A stretch of 56,374 nt of DNA from Chthoniobacterales bacterium (GCA_026461395.1 JAPJNA010000014.1:1-56374); one strand, 5' to 3'. Shown: positions 1 through 9,268, numbered from the stretch's first letter. The notes: a model not told the origin generated them from the letters alone. A program made the numbers and translations.

Positions 1-27
1 CTCTTCGCTGTATCTGCTTTTTTTCAT
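1..27 (-). CDS. IS3-family transposase OrfA, N-terminal fragment (partial)
   Basis: Only nine codons are visible: ATG at 27-25, then MKKSRYSEE, running off the left edge. This is the usual opening of IS3-family OrfA proteins, which start with M-K-K/R-S-R-F/Y-S/T-E-E ahead of the helix-turn-helix that binds the element's ends. An AAGGAG ribosome site lies 11 bases upstream (plus-strand 39-44). OrfA normally works with the integrase-like OrfB through a programmed frameshift; neither can be checked here. The call rests on the short N-terminal match plus the terminal repeat at 97. Confidence 0.65.
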
Positions 28-30
28 GTT

Positions 31-59
31 GTTCTGCTCTCCTTATTGCCCAGCAGAAC
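31..59 (-). promoter_or_regulatory. Stem-loop with the transposase ribosome site in its loop
   Basis: Bases 31-38 (GTTCTGCT) and 52-59 (AGCAGAAC) form a perfect 8-bp inverted repeat around a 13-base loop. On the minus strand the loop ends in AAGGAG, the presumed ribosome site of the orfA start at 27. Several insertion sequences use such hairpins to limit transposase translation from outside transcripts; a similar role here is inference. Confidence 0.45.
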
Positions 60-135
60 TTCATTTTTCAACTGTCCCGTTTATGGGGGTCAGGTCAATG
101 CGAAGAATACTGTAGAAACCCGGAAACTAATTAAT

Positions 136-512
136 ATGGAACTCAAGAGCTCAGGAAGTGAATAGAAAGATCATGAGAGGACAGAAATCCTGGTTTATAC
201 CAATCCCCAACATCATCCCTTCTTCATCTTAGAGCATTGTTGATTTATTCTGACGCTCTGAAAAAGGGTGAGGAAGAGAAAATGAATCTGGAACTCATGA
301 ACTCAGGAAATGAATGAGACTGGAGAGGTGTCGTGCCGACGTTGAAAGAACCGATGGGTCCTGCTCCATGGATATTGCGTTCTTTCCACTGTGCCCCAGG
401 GTCATGTGCGGATTTCTCTCTTACAAGAGATCGCCACCCTCCTTGGCTTACTTTCCATCCCGCAGTCCCTTTTGTTCTGCATTTCCCTTCCTGAGTTCAT
501 GAGTTCCAGATT
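136..512. repeat. Three copies of a ~25-28 bp intergenic repeat, one inverted
   Basis: Bases 285-309 read AATCTGGAACTCATGAACTC and continue AGGAA; 488-512 is the exact reverse complement of all 25 bases. A third, diverged copy lies at 136-163 (ATGGAACTCAAGAGCTCAGG, then AAGTGAAT) in the same orientation as the first. The whole 98-590 stretch has no credible gene: short reading frames there show no family features. The repeats bracket about 200 bp and could be remnants of a small non-autonomous element or a member of the phrase-like repeat family seen elsewhere in this window. Confidence 0.75.
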
Positions 513-543
513 AATCATGCAGTCTCCCCTCAAGCGACAGATT

Positions 544-563
544 GACTAGAAGATGCTCTAGTC
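544..563. terminator. Possible terminator hairpin after the FAD oxidoreductase
   Basis: GACTAGA (544-550) and TCTAGTC (557-563) form a perfect 7-bp stem with a 6-base loop, 28-47 bases past the stop codon of the minus-strand gene ending at 591. There is no T-run after it, so intrinsic termination would be weak. Confidence 0.3.
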
Positions 564-590
564 CTGTGCGTCTGCGTGAGAATGCCACGT

Positions 591-1838
591 TCACCGACAA
601 GAGATCACTTCATCGGCGGTACGAAGTCCGCTCGCAAGCGCCGAGTCGATGCTGGCATGGGCAACCTGATCCCCAGCCAGCCAGAGATTGGGAGTGGGGC
701 GACGCTCGGGTTGGAATCGATGAAATCCCGGAATCTGGGAAGGAAGTGCCCGAACAATTCTTATTTCTTGAAGAAACTTCCATTCTCTAAAATCAGGCAA
801 GTATCGGTTTATCTCTTTCTGAACTAGTCCAGAAAGATCGCCGACTGGAGGATTGAGAACGGTCGCGGAAAGAAGTCTTTTTCCCTTGGGGGCATATTCG
901 GGCGCCGTATTTGTAAGATCCGTGAAGTGCCTTACTAGAGCGTTCTTTCCCTCAGGCAATACCAGCAACCCTCCCTCGTAGAGCGGATCGTTGCCCGTGA
1001 AGTAAAAGGTGGATACCTGACTCCAAGCGCGTTGTTCCTTCAGGCTCAGCAATAGACAGGATGTTGACTCATCAGTGGCCAGAATCACGTGATCAGCCTC
1101 AATTTTTTCTCCGCTGGCAAGCTCTACCCCGAAAACGCAATCGCCAGCCCTATCTTTGCGCAGGAGCGCTTGAACGCGAGCGCCATAGCGTTGCCTGGAC
1201 GAGGCTAGGCGTGAAGCGAGTTGTCGGGGGATCTCCCCCATGCCATTGGCTGGTAACAGGGCTCTCCCTAGAGCGAATTTCTTCAGGTCGTAGCGGAGGA
1301 TGGAGGCATCGGTTCCAAGATCGTTATCCAGAAAGACTCCGGCAAAGAAGGGCCTGAGGAACTTCTCCAGAACATCGCCCTCCAGACCGAATCGAGAGAT
1401 TTCCTGTAATGCAGAAATTCCTGATTCTTGACCAAGCAGCGAGTCATCGGAGCGAAGGCACTGAAGGGAGGCGAGCAGGCCAAGCGAGATCTTTTCACGG
1501 AGAGAAAACGATCGAATCAGGGGAGCTGAGAGCAACCAGTCAGGATGATGAAGCGGATTGAGTATCCGCTCCCAACCTTCCTCGCCAACCATCAGGGCAC
1601 CGCTCTGAAAATAACGAGGTTGCAGCGCCTTAAGGTCCAGAAGGCTGCTCGCCGTGGGATAGGAATCGAGCAATACCTGGAAGCCCCGGTCGAGACGATA
1701 GCCCTCCGGAGTGATCTCTGTGGCAACCCGTCCTCCAGGATGATCGTCCGACTCCAACAGCAGCCATTCCACTCCGGCTTCCTGCAGGCGGATTGCACAA
1801 GCCAGACCTGCAAGGCCGGCACCGACAATGATCACCAT
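591..1838 (-). CDS. FAD-dependent amine oxidase-like oxidoreductase
   Basis: A 415-residue flavoprotein of the NAD(P)/FAD-dependent amine oxidase superfamily (protoporphyrinogen oxidase, phytoene desaturase relatives). The N-terminal Rossmann motif GAGLAGL (residues 6-12) is followed by an acidic residue at the end of strand 2 (LLLESDDHPGGRV) and the second glycine motif that contacts FAD. The C-terminal FAD segment is NLWLAGDQVAHASIDSALAS, about 20 residues from the end. Size and the two end motifs fit the family; the middle substrate domain gives no specific substrate. It lies 34 bp downstream of glycogen phosphorylase on the same strand, so the two are probably cotranscribed, although no metabolic link is evident. 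A carotenoid or other polyene substrate is possible but unproven. Confidence 0.8.
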   Translation of the reverse strand: MVIIVGAGLAGLACAIRLQEAGVEWLLLESDDHPGGRVATEITPEGYRLDRGFQVLLDSYPTASSLLDLKALQPRYFQSGALMVGEEGWERILNPLHHPDWLLSAPLIRSFSLREKISLGLLASLQCLRSDDSLLGQESGISALQEISRFGLEGDVLEKFLRPFFAGVFLDNDLGTDASILRYDLKKFALGRALLPANGMGEIPRQLASRLASSRQRYGARVQALLRKDRAGDCVFGVELASGEKIEADHVILATDESTSCLLLSLKEQRAWSQVSTFYFTGNDPLYEGGLLVLPEGKNALVRHFTDLTNTAPEYAPKGKRLLSATVLNPPVGDLSGLVQKEINRYLPDFREWKFLQEIRIVRALPSQIPGFHRFQPERRPTPNLWLAGDQVAHASIDSALASGLRTADEVISCR

Positions 1839-1872
1839 AAGGATTGAGGAGAGGCGTAGTCTGAAAGAATCC

Positions 1873-4338
1873 CTACACTTTCAACGGTTCAAGATGCCAT
1901 ATCTCGCGGGCATACTCCGAAATCGTACGATCGCTGGAGAACTTACCCATGCGAGCCGTGTTAAGAATCGCCATTTCGGCCCAACGGGACTTATCTCGGA
2001 AGGCAGCATCCACGCGCTCTTGGGCATCACTGTAGGAACGGAAGTCCGGCAGACAGAGGAAAGGATCACTGTAGACCAGATTGTCATGGAGCATGCTAAA
2101 GACTCCGGGCGGTTCGTCAGGGGTGAAATAGTTCGATCCCACCCAATCCACCACAGCCTTGAGTTCCTCGTCAGCTGCCAGGAAATCCTGCGGGTTGTAG
2201 CCTTTCTTGCAGAGGGCCTCCACCTCCTCCACGGTCATGCCGCAGATGAAGATATTCTCTTTTCCGACCTCTTCCTGGATCTCGACATTGGCACCGTCCA
2301 GCGTACCAATCGTGAGCGCTCCATTCAGTGCCAGCTTCATATTTCCTGTTCCGGAAGCCTCTTTGCCGGCTGTTGAAATCTGCTCCGAAAGATCAGCGGC
2401 TGGCACGATGCGCTGCGCGAGCGAAACGCGGTAATTAGGGAGAAAGACGACCTTCAACTTGTTGTTGATCCGGGGATCAGCATTGATCTTGGCCCCGACG
2501 GAATTGATAGCCTTGATGATATTCTTGGCTAGATCATAACCAGGAGCCGCCTTGGCTCCGAAGATGAAGACACGGGGGGCGATGTCCAGCTTGGGATTCT
2601 GTAAAAGGCGCCGGTAGAGGGCTAGGATGTGCAGTAAATTCAGGTGCTGGCGCTTGTACTCATGGAGCCTCTTGATCTGCACATCAAAGAGGGCCGCTGG
2701 ATCAACTTCGATACCGCAATCCCGCTTGATGATGTGGGCAAGGTCGACCTTGTTGGCGTGCTTGACCTCCATGAACTGCTTCTGAAACTCAGGATCCTTG
2801 GCATAAGCCTCGATGGCGCGGATTTGAGTGAGATCACGTTCCCAGTCGCGACCGATTTTCGAAGTGATCAGGGAGCTCAGACGGGGATTGCAGGCCAGCA
2901 GCCAGCGACGCGGGGTAATGCCGTTGGTCTTGTTATTAAATTTGCCGGGATAGAGCGCGTCGAACTCAGGAAAGAGATCACGCTTTAGCAACTGGGTGTG
3001 CAGAGCGGCAACCCCGTTCACCGAGTGGCTTCCAACAACTGAGAGATTGGCCATACGGACCATCTGGGGATGTCCCTCCTCGATCAGCGAAAGCTTACGG
3101 ACCATGTCGAGATCTCCGGGCCACTTCGCCTCGACCTCCAGAAGGAAGAACTTGTTGATCTCGAATATGATCTGCAGGTGCCTCGGCAGGACTTTTGCGA
3201 ACAGGCCAACACTCCATTTCTCAAGAGCTTCGGGGAGAAGCGTGTGGTTCGTATAAGCGAAGGTGCGGGTGACAATATCCCAAGACTGTTTCCAAGGGAG
3301 GCCGTAAATGTCATGGAGGAGGCGCTGGAGTTCTACCACGGCGATGGCCGGATGTGTGTCGTTGAGCTGGATGGCCACTTTCTCAGGAAAATCGTTCCAA
3401 TCCGTGTTGCTCCTGCTGAATCGGCGGATAATATCCTTCAGAGAGCAAGCAACGAAGAAGTACTGCTGGATCAGGCGCAGTTCCTTGCCGCTCTCCGTCT
3501 TATCGTTCGGATAAAGTACCTTGGATACCGTTTCGCTGTAGTTTTTGTCTCTCACCGCCTCGTCGTATCCGCCGCGATTAAAGGCCTCAAAGTCGAAGTC
3601 CTCATGTGCCTTCGAGGACCAAAGGCGAAGGAAATTGACCGTGTTCGTTCCGTATCCAGGAATCGGAATATCGTAAGGAATGCCCATCAGTTTCTTGGTG
3701 CCGGTCCATTTCGGAACATAGTTGCCCAGGTCATCGAAGACATTCTCGACCTGACCATACAGCTCTACCTCGGTGGTGTGCTCAGGACGGACAATCTCCC
3801 AAGGAGTGCCGTACTTCATCCAGTCGTCGGGAAGCTCTACCTGATAACCGTTACGGAACTCCTGTTTAAAAAGCCCGTACTGGTAGTTGATGCCGTATCC
3901 GATGGCAGGCAGATCAAGGGTGGCTAGTGAATCCAAGAAGCAGGCAGCTAGACGCCCCAACCCACCATTACCGAGCCCCATGTCGTACTCTTCTTGGCGG
4001 AGTGCATTGATATCGAGCCCCAGTTCTTTAATAGCGAGCTCCATATTCTGGTAAATACCGGCGCTGTAAAAGCTGTTGATGTAAAGTCGCCCCATGAGGA
4101 ACTCCAGTGAGAGGTAGTAGAGACGCCTGGTGTTTTCGGCGCGGTGTTTCGTCTGGGTCGCCATCAGGCGTTCGATGACGACGCATTCGACAGCCTTCGA
4201 GGTGGCAAGCCACCAGTCCCGTTTTGTTGCCGTCTTAGGGTCGCGTGCCAGGCTGAACTTAAGCTGGCTTTCGATCAGGCTCTTCAGGCCGGATACAGAT
4301 GTATCGATGCTGGAATGAAATTCTTCGGGAGTGCTCAT
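1873..4338 (-). CDS. glgP: Glycogen/starch (maltodextrin) phosphorylase
   Basis: An 821-residue cytoplasmic enzyme that releases glucose 1-phosphate from alpha-1,4-glucan ends with inorganic phosphate and pyridoxal phosphate. The start at 4338 ([10 protein letters not shown]) is preferred over one 22 codons upstream because family members begin near here. Visible hallmarks are [10 protein letters not shown], the [19 protein letters not shown] segment, [16 protein letters not shown], and the PLP site [20 protein letters not shown] with the Schiff-base lysine at about residue 668. Length matches the roughly 800-840 residue family. The gene reads away from the aldo/keto reductase at 4498, with about 160 bp shared upstream. 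Glycogen synthesis genes are not in the window. Identity of the family is certain; glycogen versus maltodextrin preference is not. Confidence 0.97.
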   Translation of the reverse strand: MSTPEEFHSSIDTSVSGLKSLIESQLKFSLARDPKTATKRDWWLATSKAVECVVIERLMATQTKHRAENTRRLYYLSLEFLMGRLYINSFYSAGIYQNMELAIKELGLDINALRQEEYDMGLGNGGLGRLAACFLDSLATLDLPAIGYGINYQYGLFKQEFRNGYQVELPDDWMKYGTPWEIVRPEHTTEVELYGQVENVFDDLGNYVPKWTGTKKLMGIPYDIPIPGYGTNTVNFLRLWSSKAHEDFDFEAFNRGGYDEAVRDKNYSETVSKVLYPNDKTESGKELRLIQQYFFVACSLKDIIRRFSRSNTDWNDFPEKVAIQLNDTHPAIAVVELQRLLHDIYGLPWKQSWDIVTRTFAYTNHTLLPEALEKWSVGLFAKVLPRHLQIIFEINKFFLLEVEAKWPGDLDMVRKLSLIEEGHPQMVRMANLSVVGSHSVNGVAALHTQLLKRDLFPEFDALYPGKFNNKTNGITPRRWLLACNPRLSSLITSKIGRDWERDLTQIRAIEAYAKDPEFQKQFMEVKHANKVDLAHIIKRDCGIEVDPAALFDVQIKRLHEYKRQHLNLLHILALYRRLLQNPKLDIAPRVFIFGAKAAPGYDLAKNIIKAINSVGAKINADPRINNKLKVVFLPNYRVSLAQRIVPAADLSEQISTAGKEASGTGNMKLALNGALTIGTLDGANVEIQEEVGKENIFICGMTVEEVEALCKKGYNPQDFLAADEELKAVVDWVGSNYFTPDEPPGVFSMLHDNLVYSDPFLCLPDFRSYSDAQERVDAAFRDKSRWAEMAILNTARMGKFSSDRTISEYAREIWHLEPLKV

Positions 4339-4497
4339 AATGGGTGAAAAGGTTCCTAAGTCAGGTTTTGGGTTTCGTCTTGATAGCCTGTTGTGGCAAT
4401 CCAAAAATAATACCAGTCCATTTCTGTCTTATAGCAACGTTGTTCCAAGTCACGAAGCTTGGTTTATCATTCTTCGGGATGTTACAATGAGGTCACC

Positions 4498-5547
4498 ATG
4501 AAGTATCGCACGCTCAACAGGGACTCAGATCTCAAAATCAGTGAAATAGGCTTCGGCCTCTGGACCGTCTCCACGGGATGGTGGGGAAGCTATACCGATG
4601 ATGAAGCGGTGGTACTCATGCGGCAGGCGGCTGATCTGGGTATCAACTTGTTCGACGCCGCAGACACCTACGGCAACGGACGGAGCGAAGAGCTTATTGC
4701 AAAGGCCTTCCCCGCTGGGGAGCGCTCACGGATTGTGATCGCCACCAAGGTCGGCTACGATTTCATGAATCATGGCGACGGGAGACGCGGTCAAAAAGAA
4801 ATTCCCCAAGACTTCAGCCCCGCAGCAATCAGAGGCGCCGTGGATTCGGCTCTGAAGCGTCTTGGCACCGATCACATCGATATTCTTCAACTCCACAATA
4901 TCCGCGAGTCCCAGGTCAATGATGACGCCCTGTGGGAGGTAATGGAAGATCTCCGCTCTGAAGGAAAATTCCGTCATGGAGGGATCGCTTTGGGCCCTGC
5001 AATCGGTTGGATCGGGGAGGGAGCCTCTGCAATCGCCCGCCGTAAACCCGATGTCGTCCAGCACATCTACAATCTCCTAGAACAACACCCCGGATCGGAT
5101 CTCCATAAGATCGCCGAGGCCACGAATGCCCCGACCAAGTTTCTGATCCGTGTCCCCCACTCCTCAGGCATGCTGGAGGGTAAATACACAGCCGACACAG
5201 TCTTCCCTCCCAATGATCATCGGAACCACCGTCCGAAGAGCTGGCTCATCAATGGTGTCAAAAAGATCGATCAACTCCGTTTCCTGGAACTTCCCGATCG
5301 AACGATGGGGCAGGCGGCCATTCAATGGCTACTGAAGGACCCGCGCACCCTCTCCGTGCTCCCAAACATCTATAACGCCGAACAAATTTCCGAATTTGCA
5401 GCGACTTCGGATTCCCCTCCCCTGAATCACGACGAGATGAGCCGCATCAGCGAACTAGTTAGCTCCCATTTTGGCTTGGAGCCTGAGGAGCACAAATTCA
5501 AGGGAGAGATGGAACTCCCCCCAGAACTTGCCTCCCTGATTTCCTAA
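4498..5547 (+). CDS. Aldo/keto reductase
   Basis: A 349-residue NAD(P)H-dependent aldo/keto reductase with a TIM-barrel fold. The start at 4498 (MKYRTLNRDS) is chosen because GAGGT lies just upstream; a further in-frame start at 4459 would add 13 unlikely residues. The catalytic tetrad is visible: D53 and Y58 in LFDAADTYGNGRSE, K84 in VIATKVGYD, and H133 in DILQLHN. The cofactor-binding end carries GQAAIQWLLKDPRTLSVLPN. It resembles the oxidoreductases of the YhdN/L-glyceraldehyde 3-phosphate reductase type more than the xylose-reductase type. The substrate is not predictable. It heads a plus-strand run with only 33 bp to the next gene. Confidence 0.9.
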   Translation: MKYRTLNRDSDLKISEIGFGLWTVSTGWWGSYTDDEAVVLMRQAADLGINLFDAADTYGNGRSEELIAKAFPAGERSRIVIATKVGYDFMNHGDGRRGQKEIPQDFSPAAIRGAVDSALKRLGTDHIDILQLHNIRESQVNDDALWEVMEDLRSEGKFRHGGIALGPAIGWIGEGASAIARRKPDVVQHIYNLLEQHPGSDLHKIAEATNAPTKFLIRVPHSSGMLEGKYTADTVFPPNDHRNHRPKSWLINGVKKIDQLRFLELPDRTMGQAAIQWLLKDPRTLSVLPNIYNAEQISEFAATSDSPPLNHDEMSRISELVSSHFGLEPEEHKFKGEMELPPELASLIS

Positions 5548-5580
5548 AGAACAGATTTCAGAACACGATCCTCACGACTG

Positions 5581-6297
5581 ATGACCGACTCCCCCATCAC
5601 CCATGAGAAGGAATCGCAATCGGCCATCAACATTTCGCCCTCAGTCGTTGAACACCACATTGCAAAGGTGCTGCTCTTTGATTTCGATGGCACCATTGCC
5701 GATACCAGAAAGATTGCACACGGCATTCTCAACGACATGTCCAAGGAGTTCGGATTCAGGCAGCTGCCAGAAGAGCATCTTGAAAACGCCAGAAACATGG
5801 GGACTCGGGAATTTATCCGTCACCTGGGCATCAGTACGTGGAAGGTCCCCTCAATCGCCCGCAGAGGATTGACACTCCTTCACGAAAGAATGGACCAGGT
5901 GAATCCTATCGAGGGGATGCCGGAAGTGCTCAAGCAGCTTCATGGTCGGGGTCATCGGATCGGCATTCTGACCTCCAATTCTGAGGCAAACGTCAACGAC
6001 TTCTTAAAACGTCACGATTTGCCCTACTTTTATTTCGTACGAACCTCCTCCAAGTTATTTGGCAAGGCACGGGAGATGAAGAGACTCGTCCGCGCCGAAG
6101 GGATCACCCCGGGGGAAATTCTGTACGTAGGCGACGAGACTCGGGACATCGAAGCAGCCAAAGAAAGTGGTATCCGTATGGCCGCAGTGACTTGGGGATA
6201 TAATTCGGAGAGCGCACTGGCTGCACTGAATCCTGAACACATACTGAATTCGCCCGCAGAGCTTCTAGGGATGAAGTCACCATTATCAAACCCGTGA
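5581..6297 (+). CDS. HAD-family phosphatase, phosphoglycolate phosphatase-like
   Basis: A 238-residue haloacid dehalogenase-superfamily hydrolase. Motif I is DFDGT at 34-38 with the nucleophile aspartate and general acid, motif II is TSNS at 131-134, motif III lysines lie around 158-162, and motif IV is GDETRD at 184-189. The helical cap between motifs I and II (NDMSKEFGF to about residue 115) is of the C1 type seen in Gph phosphoglycolate phosphatases and pyrophosphatases. The first 28 residues are extra and poorly ordered. The stop codon overlaps the next gene's GTG start by four bases (GTGA), implying coupled translation with tlyA. A house-cleaning role against 2-phosphoglycolate is a family-based guess. 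Confidence 0.85.
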   Translation: MTDSPITHEKESQSAINISPSVVEHHIAKVLLFDFDGTIADTRKIAHGILNDMSKEFGFRQLPEEHLENARNMGTREFIRHLGISTWKVPSIARRGLTLLHERMDQVNPIEGMPEVLKQLHGRGHRIGILTSNSEANVNDFLKRHDLPYFYFVRTSSKLFGKAREMKRLVRAEGITPGEILYVGDETRDIEAAKESGIRMAAVTWGYNSESALAALNPEHILNSPAELLGMKSPLSNP

Positions 6298-7097
6298 AGA
6301 GCGCATCCCCTACTCGCGTCCGCCTCGACCAGCTTCTGTTTGATGCTGGTCATTTTGATTCCCGGGAGAAAGCTCAACGGGCCATCCTGGCAGGTCAGAT
6401 AACTGTGGGGGGACAGATCGCCGACAAGCCGGGAACGAAGGTGAGTCCCGAACGGGAGATCTTGATCACGGGGCGCGATCGCTATGTCGGGCGCGGAGGG
6501 CATAAACTCGAGGGGGCACTGGCGGGATTCGGGATTGATCCGATGGGATTGTCCTGCCTTGACCTTGGTTCCTCGACAGGAGGATTCACAGACTGCCTTC
6601 TCCAACATTGGGCCGCCCATGTCACAGCGGTCGATGTCGGTAGAGGTCAGTTGGCATGGTCGTTGAGGCAAGATCCACGAGTTGAGGTCCGCGAGGGAAT
6701 CAATGCACGGTACCTGACAGCCACGGATTTCGACCGATGCTTCGACCTAATCGTTGGAGATCTCAGCTTTATTTCATTGACGAAGATCCTTCCTGCGGCG
6801 TTTCAGTTGCTAAACCCAGAGGGTCTCATGATCGTTCTTATCAAGCCACAGTTCGAGCTCGCCCGTTCCGATATCGGCAAAGGGGGCATCGTGCGCGACA
6901 CAACAGCACGTTTGAGAGCCGTGGAATCTATTAAAAGCTGGGTGATCACCGCTGGCCACCGCTTCGACCACGTCATTGAGTCGCCTCTACCCGGCACCTC
7001 GGGCAATATTGAGTTTCTAGCCCTACTCCGCCGGGGAGATTCCACAGCTTTGCTTCCCAACGCAACCAACGAACTGACGCCCTCACCCAACCCCTAA
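6294..7097 (+). CDS. tlyA: TlyA-family rRNA 2'-O-methyltransferase (S4 + FtsJ domains)
   Basis: A 267-residue protein with an N-terminal S4 RNA-binding domain (residues 8-60, RLDQLLFDAGHFDSREKAQR) and an FtsJ-type Rossmann methyltransferase domain. The SAM motif DLGSSTGGFTD is at 90-100. A K-D-K-E-like set can be traced: K71 in GGHKLEG, D in IVGDLSF, K in LIKPQFEL and E in GNIEFL. In actinobacteria TlyA methylates ribose C1409 of 16S and C1920 of 23S rRNA; elsewhere these proteins are often misnamed haemolysins. The GTG start overlaps the upstream HAD gene, and nadK follows after 8 bp. The TlyA-NadK order recurs in many bacteria. Confidence 0.93.
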   Translation: MKSASPTRVRLDQLLFDAGHFDSREKAQRAILAGQITVGGQIADKPGTKVSPEREILITGRDRYVGRGGHKLEGALAGFGIDPMGLSCLDLGSSTGGFTDCLLQHWAAHVTAVDVGRGQLAWSLRQDPRVEVREGINARYLTATDFDRCFDLIVGDLSFISLTKILPAAFQLLNPEGLMIVLIKPQFELARSDIGKGGIVRDTTARLRAVESIKSWVITAGHRFDHVIESPLPGTSGNIEFLALLRRGDSTALLPNATNELTPSPNP

Positions 7098-7105
7098 CCA
7101 AACCC

Positions 7106-7960
7106 ATGATTATTGGACTGATCGCCCATGTTGGTAAGGATGGCTCTGCCAGCCTCGTACAGTCCGTCGTAGCAGAGCTCGATCGGCGAAATGCTCCTTA
7201 TCTCTTGGAAAAGGCCACCGCCTCACTTATCGGAAAGATATCCGACCTGGATGAAGCCCTTCTTTCTGAACGATGCGACCTTCTTCTTGTCATGGGAGGT
7301 GATGGAAGCATCCTTCGCGCGCTTCACCGCTCAGGGGGGCACATTCGCCCGATCTTCGGAATCAATATCGGATCCTTGGGCTTTTTGACCTGCCTCGGTT
7401 CTGCCGAATACCTCAAGGCCATCGACTGCGTCCTGTCGGGGAACTACAAACTCAGCCCGCGAAGCCTTCTGGATGTCACCATCGAGGGACCGGAAGGCAT
7501 TATTCCGCTGGAGCGCGCGTTGAACGACGTCACCATCAGTCGTGGAGTGCGCTCTCAACTCGTGAAATTGCAGGCCTCAGTAGACGGCGCACAACTCACC
7601 GAGTATCATGCCGACGGATTGATCGTTGCGACGCCGACAGGATCCACCGCTTACTCACTGGCAGCAGGAGGACCGATCTTGATGCCCGAGAGCGGAGCGC
7701 TTGTCATCACGCCGATCTGCCCCCATGTCCTAAGCAATCGCTCCCTAGTGATCTCGGACAAGAGCAGGGTGGTTATCCGCTCTTCGGGTAACCAGGAAGT
7801 CTTTGTGACCATAGACGGACGCCCCCCCAATGCACTCAAACCCTCAGAACAGGTGATCCTACAGCTCTCACCGCTAACACTTCCACTTGCCATGATGCAG
7901 GACAGCACCTTCCCGGAAATCCTCCGTCAGAAACTCAAGTGGAGCGGGAGCAATATTTAG
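7106..7960 (+). CDS. nadK: NAD kinase
   Basis: A 284-residue ATP- or polyphosphate-dependent kinase that makes NADP from NAD. Diagnostic features are the GGDGS loop at 64-68, which carries the catalytic aspartate, the NDVTISRG segment at 140-147, and the glycine-rich DGLIVATPTGSTAYSLAAGG region around 170-190. Length is typical. It is followed after 18 bp by the PtsN-like gene, in the same run as tlyA, so probably one transcript. Confidence 0.96.
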   Translation: MIIGLIAHVGKDGSASLVQSVVAELDRRNAPYLLEKATASLIGKISDLDEALLSERCDLLLVMGGDGSILRALHRSGGHIRPIFGINIGSLGFLTCLGSAEYLKAIDCVLSGNYKLSPRSLLDVTIEGPEGIIPLERALNDVTISRGVRSQLVKLQASVDGAQLTEYHADGLIVATPTGSTAYSLAAGGPILMPESGALVITPICPHVLSNRSLVISDKSRVVIRSSGNQEVFVTIDGRPPNALKPSEQVILQLSPLTLPLAMMQDSTFPEILRQKLKWSGSNI

Positions 7961-7978
7961 CAAAGTCTGACCCCTTTC

Positions 7979-8440
7979 ATGAATACCCTTTGCGATTCGC
8001 TGCTGAGTAAGGACATCAAGCTTCAGCTCAAGGCCACCGATCATCACGATGCTTTGGAGGAAATCCTATCAACGCTTAGAAGCGATGTCCGGGTTCGGGA
8101 TTGGGAAGAACTGCGATCAGCTCTCCTAGCCAATTCTCTTAAGGAAAACCTCCTGGACTCTACAAGCGCGATGCTTCTTTACCATTGCAGGACCGAAAAC
8201 GTCTCCGAGTTGGTATTAGCTGCTGGCCGGAGCACTACTGGGATTGTCATACCGGGACGTGAGGAAAGAATCCATCTCATCTTTGTCGCAGCCATCCCCG
8301 GCGCCCTAAATAATGAATATCTCAGAATCCTAGGGGCCATTTCTCGTGTCTGCGGAAATCCGATGGCCATGCAAGAACAGCTTGGTGTTGAGAACACCGC
8401 CGATTTCTTGGCATTCTTGGAGAAAGGGTGCCGCTCGTGA
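7979..8440 (+). CDS. PTS EIIA type-2 domain protein, PtsN/EIIA-Ntr-like
   Basis: A 153-residue single-domain protein of the mannitol/fructose EIIA fold, closest in layout to regulatory EIIA-Ntr (PtsN). The phosphorylatable histidine is most likely H69 in AMLLYHCRTENVSELVLA, which aligns with the A-I-P-H-x-R site of the family, although the usual proline before it is replaced. The end (LRILGAISRVCGNPMAMQEQL) matches the family helices. No EI, HPr, EIIB or EIIC gene is visible, which supports a regulatory rather than a transport role. Its stop codon overlaps the start of the ABC ATPase gene by four bases. Confidence 0.8.
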   Translation: MNTLCDSLLSKDIKLQLKATDHHDALEEILSTLRSDVRVRDWEELRSALLANSLKENLLDSTSAMLLYHCRTENVSELVLAAGRSTTGIVIPGREERIHLIFVAAIPGALNNEYLRILGAISRVCGNPMAMQEQLGVENTADFLAFLEKGCRS

Positions 8441-9258
8441 ATCCACAGCAAAAACTTCAGGGCGAAAGCCTCACTCCATTATTGGAGGTACGCGACCTCA
8501 AGGTTCATTTTCCGATCCGATCAGGAATCTTGCAGCGCCAGACCTCTGTCTTCAAGGCGGTCGATGGCGTGAGCTTTACAGTACCACCGGGCAAGACAGT
8601 AGGCCTTCTTGGAGAGAGTGGAAGTGGCAAAACCACAATCGGTAGGGCCTTGGTGAAACTCATTGCAGCGACCTCGGGGGAGGCACTCTGGAAAGGAGAG
8701 GATATTCTGACCATGACTGAACGGGAGTTCCGTCCGCTGCGTCGTAGGATTCAGTATATTTTCCAAGATCCTTTCGGATCCCTGAATCCCCGGATGACCG
8801 TGGCCCGGATCATCGGGGAGGCCTTGGAGATTCATTTCAGGGAACTGACTGTGGGAGAGCGTGCCGATCGGGTTGCCGCACTGCTGCGACGCGTGGGTCT
8901 CACCCCCGAGATGGGAGCACGATATCCCCATGAATTCAGCGGTGGTCAGCGTCAGAGGATCGGGATTGCCCGTGCCCTTGCGGTAGAACCGCAGTTCCTG
9001 ATCTGCGACGAACCAGTCAGTGCGCTGGATGTCAGCATCCAGGCCCAGATCGTGAATCTCCTGCAGGACATCCAGGAGGAACTAGGATTGGCCATGCTCT
9101 TTATCGCGCACGATCTTGCGGTTGTGGAACACATCAGTGACTCAGTTCTCGTCCTGCACCACGGAAAAATCGTTGAATCGGGACCCTCAAGAGAGGTGCT
9201 GGAAGACCCTAAGGATCCCTACACCCGCACACTACTTGCCGCTGTCCCGCGAATCTAA
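8437..9258 (+). CDS. oppF: Oligopeptide/dipeptide ABC transporter ATP-binding protein, OppF/DppF type
   Basis: A 273-residue ABC ATPase. I place the start at the GTG at 8437 (MNPQQKLQGE) because AGAAAGG lies 9 bases upstream and it forms a GTGA overlap with the previous stop; an earlier GTG at 8428 has no such site. Walker A is GESGSGKTT, Q-loop FQDPFGSLNPRM, signature FSGGQRQRIGIARAL, Walker B LICDEPVSALDVS, H-loop IAHDL. The C-terminal DPYTRTLLAAVP is the marker of oligopeptide-permease ATPases. Such ATPases normally act as an OppD/OppF heterodimer, but no OppD is present; the permease genes oppB-oppC start 2.1 kb downstream, with rodA and a minus-strand gene between. Confidence 0.9.
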   Translation: MNPQQKLQGESLTPLLEVRDLKVHFPIRSGILQRQTSVFKAVDGVSFTVPPGKTVGLLGESGSGKTTIGRALVKLIAATSGEALWKGEDILTMTEREFRPLRRRIQYIFQDPFGSLNPRMTVARIIGEALEIHFRELTVGERADRVAALLRRVGLTPEMGARYPHEFSGGQRQRIGIARALAVEPQFLICDEPVSALDVSIQAQIVNLLQDIQEELGLAMLFIAHDLAVVEHISDSVLVLHHGKIVESGPSREVLEDPKDPYTRTLLAAVPRI

Positions 9259-9268
9259 GAATAACTCC

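Larger units (their letters stand above)
1..97 (-). mobile_element. End of an IS3-family insertion sequence, cut by the window edge
   Basis: Read on the minus strand the segment begins at 97 with TGACCTGACCCCCATAAACG. A TGA-initiated, C-rich terminal repeat of this kind is typical of IS3-family ends. About 70 bases further in there is a Shine-Dalgarno site and the first codons of an OrfA-like transposase reading off the window. The boundary at 97 is inferred from the TGA end. The other end, the second inverted repeat and the target duplication lie outside the window, so the group within IS3 cannot be fixed. Confidence 0.7.

Noticed and set aside
314-502. A 62-codon plus-strand frame after the IS end
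   Set aside because: It lies between repeat copies, has unusual composition with many Cys, Ser and Pro, and no detectable family.
3070-3927. A 285-codon plus-strand frame opposite glgP
   Set aside because: Antisense to a conserved part of glycogen phosphorylase; composition is typical of reverse-complement artefacts.
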